Counted from the stretch's first letter, positions 28,411 through 36,771 are shown. The stretch is DNA of 64,000 bases from Candidatus Avedoeria danica (GCA_016703025.1 JADJCV010000001.1:124001-188000), one strand, 5' to 3'. Notes: a model not told the origin generated them from the sequence alone. A program made the numbers and translations.

Positions 28411-28767
28411 CTAGAACCCCAGCCCCGGCGGCAGCTGCAGGCCCTTTGTCACGTCGCTCATCCGGGCGTGCGCCAGCGCTTGTGAACGCTCGACGGCCTG
28501 GTTCATCGCCGTGATCAGCAGGTCGCGCAGCATGTCGACCTCGCCCGGATCGAGCAGCTGGGGATCGAGTTGGATCTCCTGCACCTTCTGGTGCCCGTTC
28601 ATGACCACGGTCACGGCGCCGCCGCCGACGGACACTTCGACCGTGGCGGCACCGAGCGCCTGCTGTTCGAGGAGCATGCGCTCCTGCATTTCCTGGATCT
28701 GGCGCATCATGTTCTGGCTCTGGCCGCCGCGGGGGTTCATGGCGGGGGGGGGCATGCCTCGGGGCAT
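28411..28767 (-). CDS. ybaB: YbaB/EbfC nucleoid-associated protein
   Basis: The 118-residue protein has the family core: a coiled-coil helix MMRQIQEMQERMLLEQQALG, strands VEVSVGGGAVTVVMNGHQKV, and the segment LLDPGEVDMLRDLLITAMNQA. It binds DNA as a dimer. The N-terminal 18 residues are Met/Pro/Gly-rich, and a Gly/Pro tail (LQLPPGLGF) ends it. AAGGAG precedes the start. It lies between dnaX and recR. Confidence 0.95.
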   Translation of the reverse strand: MPRGMPPPAMNPRGGQSQNMMRQIQEMQERMLLEQQALGAATVEVSVGGGAVTVVMNGHQKVQEIQLDPQLLDPGEVDMLRDLLITAMNQAVERSQALAHARMSDVTKGLQLPPGLGF

Positions 28768-28791
28768 TGGGGGCTCCTTGGGTGGAGTGGA

Positions 28792-28813
28792 GGGCGGGCA
28801 CGGGGACCCGCCC
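28792..28813. repeat. small GC-rich hairpin between dnaX and ybaB
   Basis: GGGCGGG (28792-28798) and CCCGCCC (28807-28813) form a 7-bp stem, followed by CCTACGGG. It resembles dispersed palindromic repeats seen as TAGGGGC...GCCCCTA elsewhere (31855-31898). It could be an mRNA hairpin in the operon. Confidence 0.4.
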
Positions 28814-28860
28814 CTACGGGACGATGGGTGGTGGGCGGCGATCGTGGCCGCCGTACGCGG

Positions 28861-30600
28861 TTACGGGTCTTCGGATTCGGGCTTCATGCCCGCCACGCGC
28901 GCGCCGAGCGCGTCGATCGCGTGGCGGACGACAGGGTCGTTCTTGGCGTGGTCGGCCTTCGTTCGCGGTCGCGCCGCGTCGGCCTCGCCCGCGGGCACGA
29001 CCGTGCAGCGCACCTCGCGCGTCCCGCCGATCGACGCACCGACCGCGGTGGCGATGGCGGCGCGGCGGGCGGGCTCGGCGGCGCGGCGGCAGTGGAACTC
29101 GTAGAAGAAGCCGAGCGTGATCGATGTCTCGTCGGCATCCACCGGCCGACAGTCCTTCAGCAGCGCGGCCGTGTTCCGGTCCGCCCGCGCCACGGAGTCG
29201 ACGATCGCCGACCAGCGGTCGCGCAGCGTGGCGAGGGTCGAAGCGTCGCCGGAGGGGGTGAGCGGACCCGGGCTCGGCGCGTCGGCCGGCTGGGCCTCGC
29301 GGGCGGTCGATGGCGGGGGCGATCCGGCGGCAGCGGGTGATCCGGTGGCAGCAGGCGATCCGGTGGCAGCAGGCGATTCGGCGACAGGGGACGACACCGG
29401 CGACGGGGACGACGGTGGCGCGGTCGCGTGAGATGCCGGCCGCTGCGGCGCGGCGGTCGACGACGATGGTTGTCCCACCGCGCCTTGCGCCGCGGGCTGG
29501 GGTGTTGCGGTGGCTGCCGACGCCGAGGAGAGCAGCGACTCGACGAGCGCCAGCTCCATGGCCAGCGCCGGCTGGTGGTGCTCGGCGGACGGGCGGGCGT
29601 CGCCGAAGCGGTGCATCGCACCGACGAGCAGCGGCGTCGGGATCCGTTCCGCCAAGCCGCGGAGCGCCGGCAGGTCCTCGGGATCGGCGTCGATCAGCGT
29701 GTCGGAGATGCCGGTCTGGATGAGCAGCAGCCGGCGCAGCGCATCGAGGATGCTCGCTTGAAGCTGACGCGCGTCCGTGCCTTCGTCCAGGCAGGCGTTG
29801 ATCGCCCGCAGGCCGGCGGCCGCGTCGCGGTCGGCCAGCGCGGCGACGATGGCGGCCACGGCCGCCGCGTCCGGCGTGCCGAGCGCGGCGTGCACGCTGG
29901 CGACCGTCACGGCGCCGTCGGCGGCACTGACCTGGTCGAGCAGGCTCTCGGCATCGCGGAGGCTGCCGGTGGCGTAGCGGGCCAGCAGGTCCAGCGCGGC
30001 CGGTTCGGCGGTGAGCCCTTCCGCCGCGCAGATGCGCGTCAGCTTGCCCGCCACCAGCGCGGGCGCGACGCGTCGGAAGTCGTGGCGCTGGCAGCGCGAC
30101 TGGATCGTCTCGGGGACCTTGTGCGCTTCGGTGGTGGCCAGGATGAACAAGGCATGCGGCGGCGGCTCCTCCAGCGTCTTGAGGAGCGCGTTGAACGCTG
30201 CCGTCGAGAGCATGTGGACCTCGTCGATGATGTAGACCTTGTAGCGCGCCTCGGCCGGGCTGTAGCCGATCTTGTCGCGCAGGTCACGCACATCGTCGAC
30301 GCCGGTGTTCGACGCCGCATCGATCTCGATGAGGTCGAGCGAGCGGCCCTCGCCGATGCTCAGGCACGTCGGGCAGGCATTGCACGGCGGGCCCCCGGGG
30401 TCGTCGCCCGTGCAGTTGACGGCCTTGGCCAGCAGGCGCGCGACGGTGGTCTTGCCGGTGCCGCGGACGCCGGTGAACAGATAGGCATGCGCCAGCCGCC
30501 CGGCAGCCAGCGCGTTGCGCAGCGTGCCGGTGATGTGGTCCTGCCCGACGACGTCGTCGAACGTCTTCGGCCGCCAGCGGCGGTAGAGAGCTTCAGCCAT
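28861..30600 (-). CDS. dnaX: DNA polymerase III subunit gamma/tau
   Basis: The 579-residue clamp-loader subunit opens MAEALYRRWRPKTFDDVVGQ and has Walker A GVRGTGKT, a four-Cys zinc module (C-x8-C-x2-C-x2-C, ending CNACPTC), Walker B YIIDEVHML, sensor LFILATTEAHKVPETIQSRC and the SRC arginine finger. Domain III follows to about 390. The C-terminal tail contains an 18-bp DNA repeat giving SPAATGSPAATGSPAAAGSP and ends in a tau-like domain. No A AAA AAG slippery site for making gamma by frameshift is seen. I placed the start at 30600, because the frame upstream is a shadow of the opposite-strand gene and a good promoter ends there. Confidence 0.96.
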   Translation of the reverse strand: MAEALYRRWRPKTFDDVVGQDHITGTLRNALAAGRLAHAYLFTGVRGTGKTTVARLLAKAVNCTGDDPGGPPCNACPTCLSIGEGRSLDLIEIDAASNTGVDDVRDLRDKIGYSPAEARYKVYIIDEVHMLSTAAFNALLKTLEEPPPHALFILATTEAHKVPETIQSRCQRHDFRRVAPALVAGKLTRICAAEGLTAEPAALDLLARYATGSLRDAESLLDQVSAADGAVTVASVHAALGTPDAAAVAAIVAALADRDAAAGLRAINACLDEGTDARQLQASILDALRRLLLIQTGISDTLIDADPEDLPALRGLAERIPTPLLVGAMHRFGDARPSAEHHQPALAMELALVESLLSSASAATATPQPAAQGAVGQPSSSTAAPQRPASHATAPPSSPSPVSSPVAESPAATGSPAATGSPAAAGSPPPSTAREAQPADAPSPGPLTPSGDASTLATLRDRWSAIVDSVARADRNTAALLKDCRPVDADETSITLGFFYEFHCRRAAEPARRAAIATAVGASIGGTREVRCTVVPAGEADAARPRTKADHAKNDPVVRHAIDALGARVAGMKPESEDP

Positions 30601-30610
30601 AGGGGGGTCG

Positions 30611-30639
30611 AGTGTAGCAGCGAGGGCGAGGGCGAACAA
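30611..30639 (-). promoter_or_regulatory. dnaX-ybaB-recR promoter
   Basis: On the minus strand TTGTTC (30634-30639), a 17-base spacer and TACACT (30611-30616) precede the dnaX ATG at 30600 by ten bases, so the leader would be at most about five bases. No Shine-Dalgarno is visible. Confidence 0.6.
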
Positions 30640-30711
30640 CCGTTCGCGAGTGGCGGCCGGTGCCATTCGACCCGCGCGAAGCCGCACGCAACGGCCCGCC
30701 GGCCGCCCGCG

Positions 30712-30717
30712 TATACT
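30712..30717 (+). promoter_or_regulatory. candidate -10 box of the DUF697 gene
   Basis: TATACT lies about 70 bases before the start at 30788. No good -35 is seen. An AGGAG Shine-Dalgarno is present at the gene, so this is a leadered transcript. Confidence 0.4.
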
Positions 30718-30787
30718 TCGCCCGCCGACGCGGCTTCCGCGTTGTCGACAGGGCGGGCGACGCCGTCCTTTGTCAGAGGAGCAGTCG

Positions 30788-31864
30788 ATGGGCGCGCTGG
30801 GCAGCGGTATGGTCGTGTTCAACCTGTTGCGCGAGGTGAACCTGCGCGAGATCAAGCGCGAGGCGGACCAGCCGTTCACGCTGCACATTTTGGGCGAGGT
30901 CGGCGCGGCGACGCGGCTGGCCGAGGCCCTGTCGGCCGCGCCGGGCAAGCACGGCATCCACCCCTGGGTGCGCGTCGTGCCGCTGCCGCTCGCGGCGCCG
31001 GACGGGCTTTCGGCGCCCGGACCGAATGACGGGTTCACGGTGGCCCTCGTCCTCAACGACGGCGTCGACCCCGACACCAACGCGCGCGCCGCGCTTTCGC
31101 GGCTGCGGGCGCTGCGCATCCCGTCTCTGAGCGTCGTGCAGAACGATGATGCCGTCGACCTCGTCGGCGCCGCGACGCCGCGGCCGGGCGAGACCGCCCG
31201 CGTCGTGCTGCCGGCGGGATTGCCGGGGGATGAGCTGGTCGCCCAGTTGGCGCCCGCCCTTTTCGAGCGCCTCCCGGCCGACGACGGTGCCCGCGTCGCC
31301 CTGGCCCGCCAGCTGCCGGCGCTGCGCCGCAACGTCATCGCCTCCCTTATCGACCCGACGGCGCGCGCGAACGCGATGTATGCCGCGACGACGGGCCTGG
31401 CCGAGTGGGTGCCGATCCTCAACCTGCCGCTGAACGCCGCCGACGTCATCGTGCTGACGAAGAACCAGCTGATCATGGCCTACAAAATCGCCCTCGCCGC
31501 CGGCAAGAACGGTCAGCCACGCGATGTGATCGGCGAGATCGTCAGCGTGCTCGGCGGCGGGCTGTTGATGCGCCAGATCGCCCGGGAGCTCGTCGGGCTC
31601 ATCCCGGTCGTCGGCATCGTCCCCAAGGTGGCCGTGGCCTATGGCGGCACGCGCGTGATCGGCCTCGTCGTCGAGCGGTGGGCGCTCGAGGGGCGCCGCA
31701 TCGAGGGCAGCGAGGTCCGCGCGCTCCTGACGGAGGCGACGGCCGGCGCGCGCGGGCTGGCCGAATCCGTCGTCGATCGGGTCCGCGGGCGGAAGGATCA
31801 GGACGGCGACGCAGAGGCGAGGGCCTTGGATCGCCCCGCGACGCACGACGACAACCCCCTGTAG
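30788..31864 (+). CDS. DUF697-like membrane protein
   Basis: The 358-residue product has an N-terminal region opening FNLLREVNLREIKREADQPF, with a Rossmann-like part (VALVLNDGVDP, LRALRIPSLSVVQNDD), and a C-terminal membrane part matching the DUF697 pattern: LAEWVPILNLPLNAADVIVL, MAYKIALAAGK and GLIPVVGIVPKVAVAYGGT. Related proteins carry a GTPase domain; here the N-terminal part lacks P-loop motifs. AGGAG precedes ATG 30788. Its stop codon lies inside the terminator stem. It may be a membrane stress or division protein; role unknown. Confidence 0.8.
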   Translation: MGALGSGMVVFNLLREVNLREIKREADQPFTLHILGEVGAATRLAEALSAAPGKHGIHPWVRVVPLPLAAPDGLSAPGPNDGFTVALVLNDGVDPDTNARAALSRLRALRIPSLSVVQNDDAVDLVGAATPRPGETARVVLPAGLPGDELVAQLAPALFERLPADDGARVALARQLPALRRNVIASLIDPTARANAMYAATTGLAEWVPILNLPLNAADVIVLTKNQLIMAYKIALAAGKNGQPRDVIGEIVSVLGGGLLMRQIARELVGLIPVVGIVPKVAVAYGGTRVIGLVVERWALEGRRIEGSEVRALLTEATAGARGLAESVVDRVRGRKDQDGDAEARALDRPATHDDNPL

Positions 31865-31898
31865 GGGCACCACCCCTTGTGGGTGCCCCTACAGGGGG
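31855..31898. terminator. 17-bp stem hairpin between convergent genes
   Basis: Perfect 17-bp arms (31855-31871 and 31882-31898) with a 10-base loop overlap the stop codon of the DUF697 gene and lie 35 bases from the convergent ribH stop. There is no clear T-tract. It looks like a dispersed palindromic repeat used as a bidirectional terminator. Confidence 0.6.
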
Positions 31899-31932
31899 CA
31901 TCATCACACGGCTGCAATGCGTCGGACTGGTA

Positions 31933-32466
31933 TTACGACCCTCCCACGACGCGCCGCACCCCCACCATCTCGACGGCCGCCAGCGCCGCCTCCCCCCCCT
32001 TGTTCCCGTGCTTGATCCCGCACCGCGCGAGCGCCTGCTCGGCCGTGTCCACCGTGAGGATCGCGTTGGCCACCGGCACGCCCGTGGCGAGCGCGACGTG
32101 GGCCGCACCGTTCGTCGCCGCGGTAGCGATGTGCGTGTAGTGATCCGTGTCGCCGCGGATCACGGCGCCGATGCACACGACGGCGTCGCAGCGCCCGCTC
32201 TCGGCCAGCCACAAGGCCGCGACGGGAAGCTCCCAGGCGCCGGGGACCCAGACCGTCGTGGTGTCGGCGGCGGCGACGCCCGCGCGGAGCAACGCGGCCT
32301 CCGCCCCGCGCAGCAGCTCGCGCGTGATCAGCTCGTTGAACCGTGCGACGACGAGCGCGATCCTGAGGCCCGTGCCGTCGGGGGGGACGTCGACCGTGTT
32401 CGCGGCGGCACGGACGACCGCCTTGTCGCCGTCGGCCGCACGCGCCGCGCCCAGATCGACGCTCAC
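31933..32466 (-). CDS. ribH: 6,7-dimethyl-8-ribityllumazine synthase
   Basis: The 177-residue enzyme condenses the ribityl-pyrimidine with dihydroxybutanone phosphate. Conserved parts are ALVVARFNELITRELLRGA, TTVWVPGAWELPVAALWLAE, CIGAVIRGDTDHYTHIA and the catalytic-loop region LTVDTAEQALARCG, with GNKGGEAALAAVEM near the end. It starts with GTG 32466, overlapping the ribB stop (GTGA). The 25-residue Ala/Asp-rich N-terminal extension is longer than usual. It is the last gene of the rib operon. Confidence 0.97.
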   Translation of the reverse strand: MSVDLGAARAADGDKAVVRAAANTVDVPPDGTGLRIALVVARFNELITRELLRGAEAALLRAGVAAADTTTVWVPGAWELPVAALWLAESGRCDAVVCIGAVIRGDTDHYTHIATAATNGAAHVALATGVPVANAILTVDTAEQALARCGIKHGNKGGEAALAAVEMVGVRRVVGGS

Positions 32467-33218
32467 GACGGGTGGCGCACGATCGCCAGCGCCGGCGGGG
32501 CGGCGATGCCGGCAGGGGCGACGGAGGAGCGGATGGTTTCGACGAGCGTGAGGCCGGGCTGCGCGGCCGACGACTGCGTGGACGACGACTGCGTGGACGA
32601 CCCGGCCGGATCGTTCGCGGCGCGCCAGGCGATCAGATCGGCGATCGCCAGCATCCCGAGACCGTGCCGCAGCGCGAACGAGACGAGCTGCGCGCCGCGG
32701 GCCATGTGGCCGTCGTCGTCGAGGATCTCGCACACCACGCCGGCCGGGTAGTGGCCGGCCAACCGCGCCAGGTCGACCGCCGCCTCGGTGTGGCCGGGGC
32801 GGGCGAGCACGCCGCCGTCGGCGGCCTGCAGCGGGAAGATGTGGCCGGGGCGCAGCAGGTCGACCGGCCGGGTGGCAGGGTCGATGAGGACGCGGATCGT
32901 GTTCGATCGCTCGAAGGCCGAGATGCCGGTCGTCGTGCCGTGGCGGGCGTCGACCGGAACGGTGAAGGCCGTGCCGGTCGGTGTCGTGTTGCGCTCGACC
33001 ATGAGCGGCAGATCGAGCTCGGCCAGTCGGCCGGCCGTCATCGGCACGCAGACGAGGCCGCGGGCGTGCGTGACCATGAAGTTGATGTGATCCGGGGTCA
33101 CGCACGAAGCGGCGACGATCAGGTCGCCCTCGTTCTCGCGGTGCGGGTCGTCGACGACGATCAGCGGCCGCCCGGCGCGCACCTCGGCGACGGCTTCGGG
33201 CATGGAGATCAGGCTCAT
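32463..33218 (-). CDS. ribB: 3,4-dihydroxy-2-butanone-4-phosphate synthase
   Basis: The 251-residue enzyme converts ribulose-5-phosphate into dihydroxybutanone phosphate. Motifs are DPHRENEGDLIVAA, FMVTHARGLVCVPM, GTAFTVPVDARHGTTTGISA, RPGHIFPLQAADGGVLARPG and HTEAAVDLARLAG. The domain ends near residue 205, after which a 45-residue tail holds SSTQSSSTQSSAAQ from a 15-bp repeat. Many relatives are RibBA fusions with GTP cyclohydrolase II; here that domain is absent. Start overlaps the ribE stop (ATGA). Confidence 0.96.
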   Translation of the reverse strand: MSLISMPEAVAEVRAGRPLIVVDDPHRENEGDLIVAASCVTPDHINFMVTHARGLVCVPMTAGRLAELDLPLMVERNTTPTGTAFTVPVDARHGTTTGISAFERSNTIRVLIDPATRPVDLLRPGHIFPLQAADGGVLARPGHTEAAVDLARLAGHYPAGVVCEILDDDGHMARGAQLVSFALRHGLGMLAIADLIAWRAANDPAGSSTQSSSTQSSAAQPGLTLVETIRSSVAPAGIAAPPALAIVRHPS

Positions 33219-33931
33219 CGGTGTTCCTCCCTTTCGACAGCTTGTGGCTCGACAGCTTGTGGCTCGATAGCTCGTGGCTCTGTAGTCTGTGGCTCGGCAG
33301 CCTGTGGCTCGATCGTCTGTGGCTGTCCCGGCTGCGCCGTGCCGGCGCCCAACAGGCGCTCGACGTATCGCCCGAGGATGTCGCTCTCGAGCTGGACATG
33401 CGTGCCGACGCGGTACCCGCCGGCGACCGTGACGGCGAGGGTGTGCGGGATGAAGGCGATCGAGAACGTCGTCGCGTCGACATCGACGACGGTGAGGCTG
33501 GCGCCGTCGACGGCGATGAAGCCTTTGCGCACGACATAGCGCAGGACGTCTTCCGGCGCACGGACCCGAACGCGCCGCGCGCCGCCGCCCTCGTCCTCGA
33601 CGGCGACGACCTTGCCGACGGCTTCGACATGGCCCTGGACGATATGGCCGCCCAGTCGCGTGCTCGGCGTCACGGACCGCTCGAGGTTCACCGCGTCACC
33701 GACGGCGAGCGCACCGAGCGCCGTCTTGGCCAGCGTCTCGGGCACGAGCTCGACCGTGAAGCCGTCCGGATCGACCGTGACGGCGGTCAGGCAGGCGCCG
33801 TTCACGCTGATGCTGTCGCCGACGGCGATGCCGTCCGCGATGGCGGGCGCGGCGACGTCGAAGATGCGCACGCCATCGCGTGTGCGGACGGCGGCGAGGT
33901 GGCCGAGGGTCTCGACGATGCCGGTGAACAT
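33215..33931 (-). CDS. ribE: riboflavin synthase alpha chain
   Basis: The 238-residue enzyme dismutates two lumazines into riboflavin. It shows the two-barrel repeat: MFTGIVETLG with SISVNGACLTAV, and the second copy GHIVQGHVEAVG with FIAVDGASLTVVDVD. The trimerising C-terminal helix (LESDILGRYVERLLG) is followed by an added tail with EPQAVEPQAVE-like repeats encoded by six 15-bp DNA units. ATG 33931 lies two bases after the ribD stop. Confidence 0.96.
   Translation of the reverse strand: MFTGIVETLGHLAAVRTRDGVRIFDVAAPAIADGIAVGDSISVNGACLTAVTVDPDGFTVELVPETLAKTALGALAVGDAVNLERSVTPSTRLGGHIVQGHVEAVGKVVAVEDEGGGARRVRVRAPEDVLRYVVRKGFIAVDGASLTVVDVDATTFSIAFIPHTLAVTVAGGYRVGTHVQLESDILGRYVERLLGAGTAQPGQPQTIEPQAAEPQTTEPRAIEPQAVEPQAVEREEHR
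33235..33324. repeat. six tandem 15-bp repeats inside ribE
   Basis: Units start at 33235, 33250, 33265, 33280, 33295 and 33310 (type CGACAGCTTGTGGCT). They keep the frame and encode the Glu-Pro-Gln pentapeptide tail of riboflavin synthase. Confidence 0.9.
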
Positions 33932-33933
33932 CG

Positions 33934-35187
33934 TCAGCGGGCCGATGGCGACATCGTCGCCGGTGCGCGGTGCGCGCTGGCTGACGTGTCGTCGTCCATG
34001 GGTGGAAGCGACGACGCGTCGTTGGTCGGCCACGTCGGCGTTCCGGTGACGACGATGTCGTCGTTCAGCGGCGCGAAGGCGATGTTCGTGAGCCGCACCG
34101 CATCCGCCATCCGCGCCACGCCGTGCCCGCCCACCGGCCCCGGCGCTTCACGCCCGCCGACGATCACCGGCGCGACGACGGCCCACACGGCATCGACCGC
34201 GCGCGCGGCGACGAAGCTGCCGTGCACCGCGGCGCCGCCTTCGACGAGAACGTGAAGCGCGCCGCGGCGGCCAAGGATGTCGAGGAGTGCCGCGATGTCG
34301 ACGCGACCTTCGGCATCGCCCGCCACCGCGACGACCTCGACGCCCCGCTCGCGCAGTTCGGCCGCGCGGCCGGCGGGCATCGCCACGGTCGCGACGAGTG
34401 TCGGGGCCTCGGTGACGTCGAACACGCGGGACCAGAGGGGTACGAGGCCGGTGCTGTCGAGGACGACGCGCAGGGGCTGGCGGGCATCGCGATCCGAGTC
34501 GGCGCGGCCTGCATCGCCGTCGCGGGTGTCGGCGCGATCAAGGCGCACCGTCAGCGCCGGATCGTCGCGAACAACGGTGCCGCTGCCGACGACGACCGCG
34601 TCGACGCGGTCACGCAGACGGTGGGCTTCGGCGCGAGCGGGCGGGCCGCTGATCCAGCGGCTGTCGCCGGTGCGGCTGGCGATCCGGCCGTCGAGCGTCA
34701 TCGCCCACTTGGCGGTGACGAACGGGCGACCGGTCGTGATCCAGCGGGCGAAGGGCGCGTAGAGCGTGCGTGCCGCATCCGCGCCGACGCCCTCGACGAC
34801 GTCGAGGCCCGCGGCCAGCAGCCGTGCAGCGCCGGCGCCGTCGACGCTCGGGTTGGGGTCGCGGAGCGCGTATACGACCCGCGACACGCCGGCGGCGATG
34901 AGGGCGTCGGCGCACGGCGGCGTCCGGCCGTGGTGCGCGCAGGGCTCGAGCGTTACGTACGCCGTCGCGCCGGCCGCCGCCGCGCCGGCTGCCGCGAGCG
35001 CGGCGGCCTCGGCGTGCGGTCCGCCGGCCGGCGCCGTCCGGCCCTCGCCGACGACGGCGTCGCCTTGGACGAGAACCGCGCCGACAGACGGGTTCGGGCT
35101 CGTGCGGCCGATGCCGCGTTCCGCCAGCGCGAGGGCGCGGGCCATGAAGGCCGCGTCGGCCGGGGATGCGGGCCTCGGCCCGCGCAT
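33934..35187 (-). CDS. ribD: bifunctional diaminohydroxyphosphoribosylaminopyrimidine deaminase / reductase
   Basis: The 417-residue bifunctional enzyme has an N-terminal deaminase domain with GRTSPNPSVGAVLV, zinc ligands in GPHAEAAAL and EPCAHHGRTPPC, and a C-terminal reductase domain with PFVTAKWAMTLDGRIAS, GDSRWISGP, VVVGSGTVVRDDP and LHVLVEGGAAVHGSF. The protein ends with a 40-residue extra tail. I chose ATG 35187 as the first Met before the conserved MARALALAERG. It follows the FMN riboswitch and its terminator and is the first gene of ribD-ribE-ribB-ribH. Confidence 0.96.
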   Translation of the reverse strand: MRGPRPASPADAAFMARALALAERGIGRTSPNPSVGAVLVQGDAVVGEGRTAPAGGPHAEAAALAAAGAAAAGATAYVTLEPCAHHGRTPPCADALIAAGVSRVVYALRDPNPSVDGAGAARLLAAGLDVVEGVGADAARTLYAPFARWITTGRPFVTAKWAMTLDGRIASRTGDSRWISGPPARAEAHRLRDRVDAVVVGSGTVVRDDPALTVRLDRADTRDGDAGRADSDRDARQPLRVVLDSTGLVPLWSRVFDVTEAPTLVATVAMPAGRAAELRERGVEVVAVAGDAEGRVDIAALLDILGRRGALHVLVEGGAAVHGSFVAARAVDAVWAVVAPVIVGGREAPGPVGGHGVARMADAVRLTNIAFAPLNDDIVVTGTPTWPTNDASSLPPMDDDTSASAHRAPATMSPSAR

Positions 35188-35218
35188 GCCAGGTTGCGCA
35201 CCAGGACGTCGGATCGAC

Positions 35219-35253
35219 AAAGAAATCGCCCTCCAGGCAACAACCTGCAGGGC
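35219..35253 (-). terminator. terminator-like expression platform of the FMN riboswitch
   Basis: Ten-base arms with one mismatch (35228-35237 and 35244-35253) and a 6-base loop are followed on the minus strand by GATTTCTTTG. It ends about 30 bases before the ribD start, so FMN binding could trigger termination here. Confidence 0.55.
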
Positions 35254-35387
35254 ATCGGGGCACGACGGGCCGCGCCGGCACGTGGAGTCGGCCTGCGGCT
35301 GTCGCGCAGGCCGTCGTCCCACACGGAACGACCGCCCGGCGCGGACGGCCAAGGCCGGCCCGGCGCGCGGTGGCGCGAGCTCGTCAG

Positions 35388-35535
35388 CCTTCTTTCATCC
35401 GGACTGTACCGTCGGCTCTGGCATCGAACCAGATCTGCCTTGCGGCTCGCGGGCTCGGGCCTTGCGGCCCCTACCGCCGGTCGGGAATTGACGATGGGCG
35501 CGAAGCGTGCCCGTCGTCTCACCCTGCCCTGAAGG
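35388..35535 (-). promoter_or_regulatory. FMN riboswitch (RFN element)
   Basis: Read on the minus strand the conserved blocks appear in order: GGGCAGGGTGA, ATTCCCGACCGGCGGTA, GAGCCCGCGAGC, a variable arm CAGATCTGGTTCGATGCCAG, AGCCGACGGTA, and AGTCCGGATGAAAGAAGG. These are the six-helix aptamer that binds FMN. It lies 200 bases upstream of ribD and should switch off the rib operon when FMN is plentiful. Confidence 0.95.
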
Positions 35536-35550
35536 CTGAGTTGTGCGGCC

Positions 35551-35581
35551 AGTATAGCATCCGATACAACGGCCGCTGCAA
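35551..35581 (-). promoter_or_regulatory. putative promoter of the rib operon
   Basis: TATACT (rc of 35551-35556) lies just upstream of the aptamer. TTGCAG (rc of 35576-35581) is a possible -35, with a 19-base spacer. The start would fall about ten bases before the riboswitch. Confidence 0.5.
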
Positions 35582-35593
35582 CGGCTGTTACAG

Positions 35594-35663
35594 GGCCCGT
35601 CACGGCGGCCCGTTACGGCGGCCCGCTACAGGGGCCCGCTACAGAACGGCGGCCCGCTACAGC
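35594..35663. repeat. 13-bp GGCCCGyyACrgs repeats
   Basis: GGCCCG recurs at 35594, 35607, 35620, 35633 and 35651, i.e. three 13-base steps and one of 18. The last unit contains the stop codon of the ddl-like gene; the array lies between that stop and the divergent-side rib promoter. Confidence 0.7.
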
Positions 35664-36749
35664 GGCCCTCGCTTTGCCGCATGGTCGATGAGCGCCTGTC
35701 CCAACAGCCGCTCCACCACCATCCCCGCCGTCAGCCCCGCCTCCGCGGCCTGGTGGAACATGAAGCTGCTCGGCGACATGCCGGATGTGCTGTTCGGATC
35801 GGTGAACAGCAGCCGTCCGTCGGCCATCAAGAAGCCGTCGAGGCGGGCGTAACCCTTGAATCCGAAGGCGACGAACAGCCGCTCCGCCTCGCGCTGAATC
35901 CGGGCGAGCGTTGCCGGATCGACCCGCGCCGGCGTGATCTTCTGCGAGCGACCGGGCATGTACTTGTCGTCGTACGTCATGAACGGGTTTGGGCTGACGG
36001 TCTCCGTCGGGAGGAGGGCCTCGGCACCGCCGTCGTCCGTGCCCAGCACGATCACGCTGAACTCCATCCCGTCCAGGAACGTCTCGACGAGCGCCGCCGT
36101 GTCCCACGAAAGCGCTTCGTCGATCGCGGCGGCCAGGCCGCGGGCACTGTCGCCGTCCGCCACGTCTGCGCCGTTCCCGACGTCCTCGATGTCGGCGACG
36201 ACGCTCACCCCGATGCTCGACCCCTCGCGTACCGGCAGCACGACGAGCGGTGCGCCGACCTCGGCGGCGATCCGCGCCACGCACCCGTCCCGATCCGCCG
36301 CCCATGCGTCCGCCGTGATCACGACCTCGCGCGGCACGTCGAAGCCGTGCGCGCTGAGCAGCCGGTGGGCCATCGGCTTGTCGAGGGACAGCGCGGCGGC
36401 CAGGACGCCGGAGCCGGTGTACGGCATGCCGCAAAGCTCCAGCATCCCCTGCACGCAGCCGTCGTCGCCGTACTTGCCGTGCAGGGCGATGAAGGCGATG
36501 TCGATGAGGTCGGGCAGCGCCTCATACGGCACGCGCTCGGCGTCGGCCTCCAACCGCGATTCGATGTCGGCGCACGCGTTCTGGACGACGAGCTTGTCCG
36601 GCAGGCGCCACAAGCGCCCGCCGCCGTCCATGAACAGCGGCACGGCGGTGAACCGCGCGCGGTCGAGGTTGAAGATCACCTGCCGTCCGCTGGCCAGCGA
36701 GACCTCGCGCTCGCTGGAGCGGCCGCCGAGAAGGACGCCGACGGGTCAT
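35657..36749 (-). pseudogene. D-alanine-D-alanine ligase-like gene with a 5' frameshift
   Basis: The ATP-grasp protein is recognisable from VGVLLGGRSSEREVSLASGR through LHGKYGDDGCVQGMLELCGM, YTGSGVLAAALSLDKPMAHR, REGSSIGVSV and FKGYARLDGFLM. In its frame a TGA at 36746-36748 precedes the first conserved residues and no start codon follows until GTG 36679, which would drop the GGRSSEREVS motif. The ATG at 36749 is in a different frame; one extra base would join them. The Mg-binding end reads TDPNSTSG where the intact paralogue has GEPNTLPG. It is either a frameshifted, decaying copy, a sequencing error, or a divergent ligase. Confidence 0.7.
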
Positions 36750-36771
36750 CGGATCCCCATGCCTGCCCCGC

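Noticed and set aside
30650..30787. N-terminal extension of the DUF697 protein
   Set aside because: AGGAG directly before ATG 30788 marks the start; the extension is Arg/Pro-rich and overlaps the promoter.
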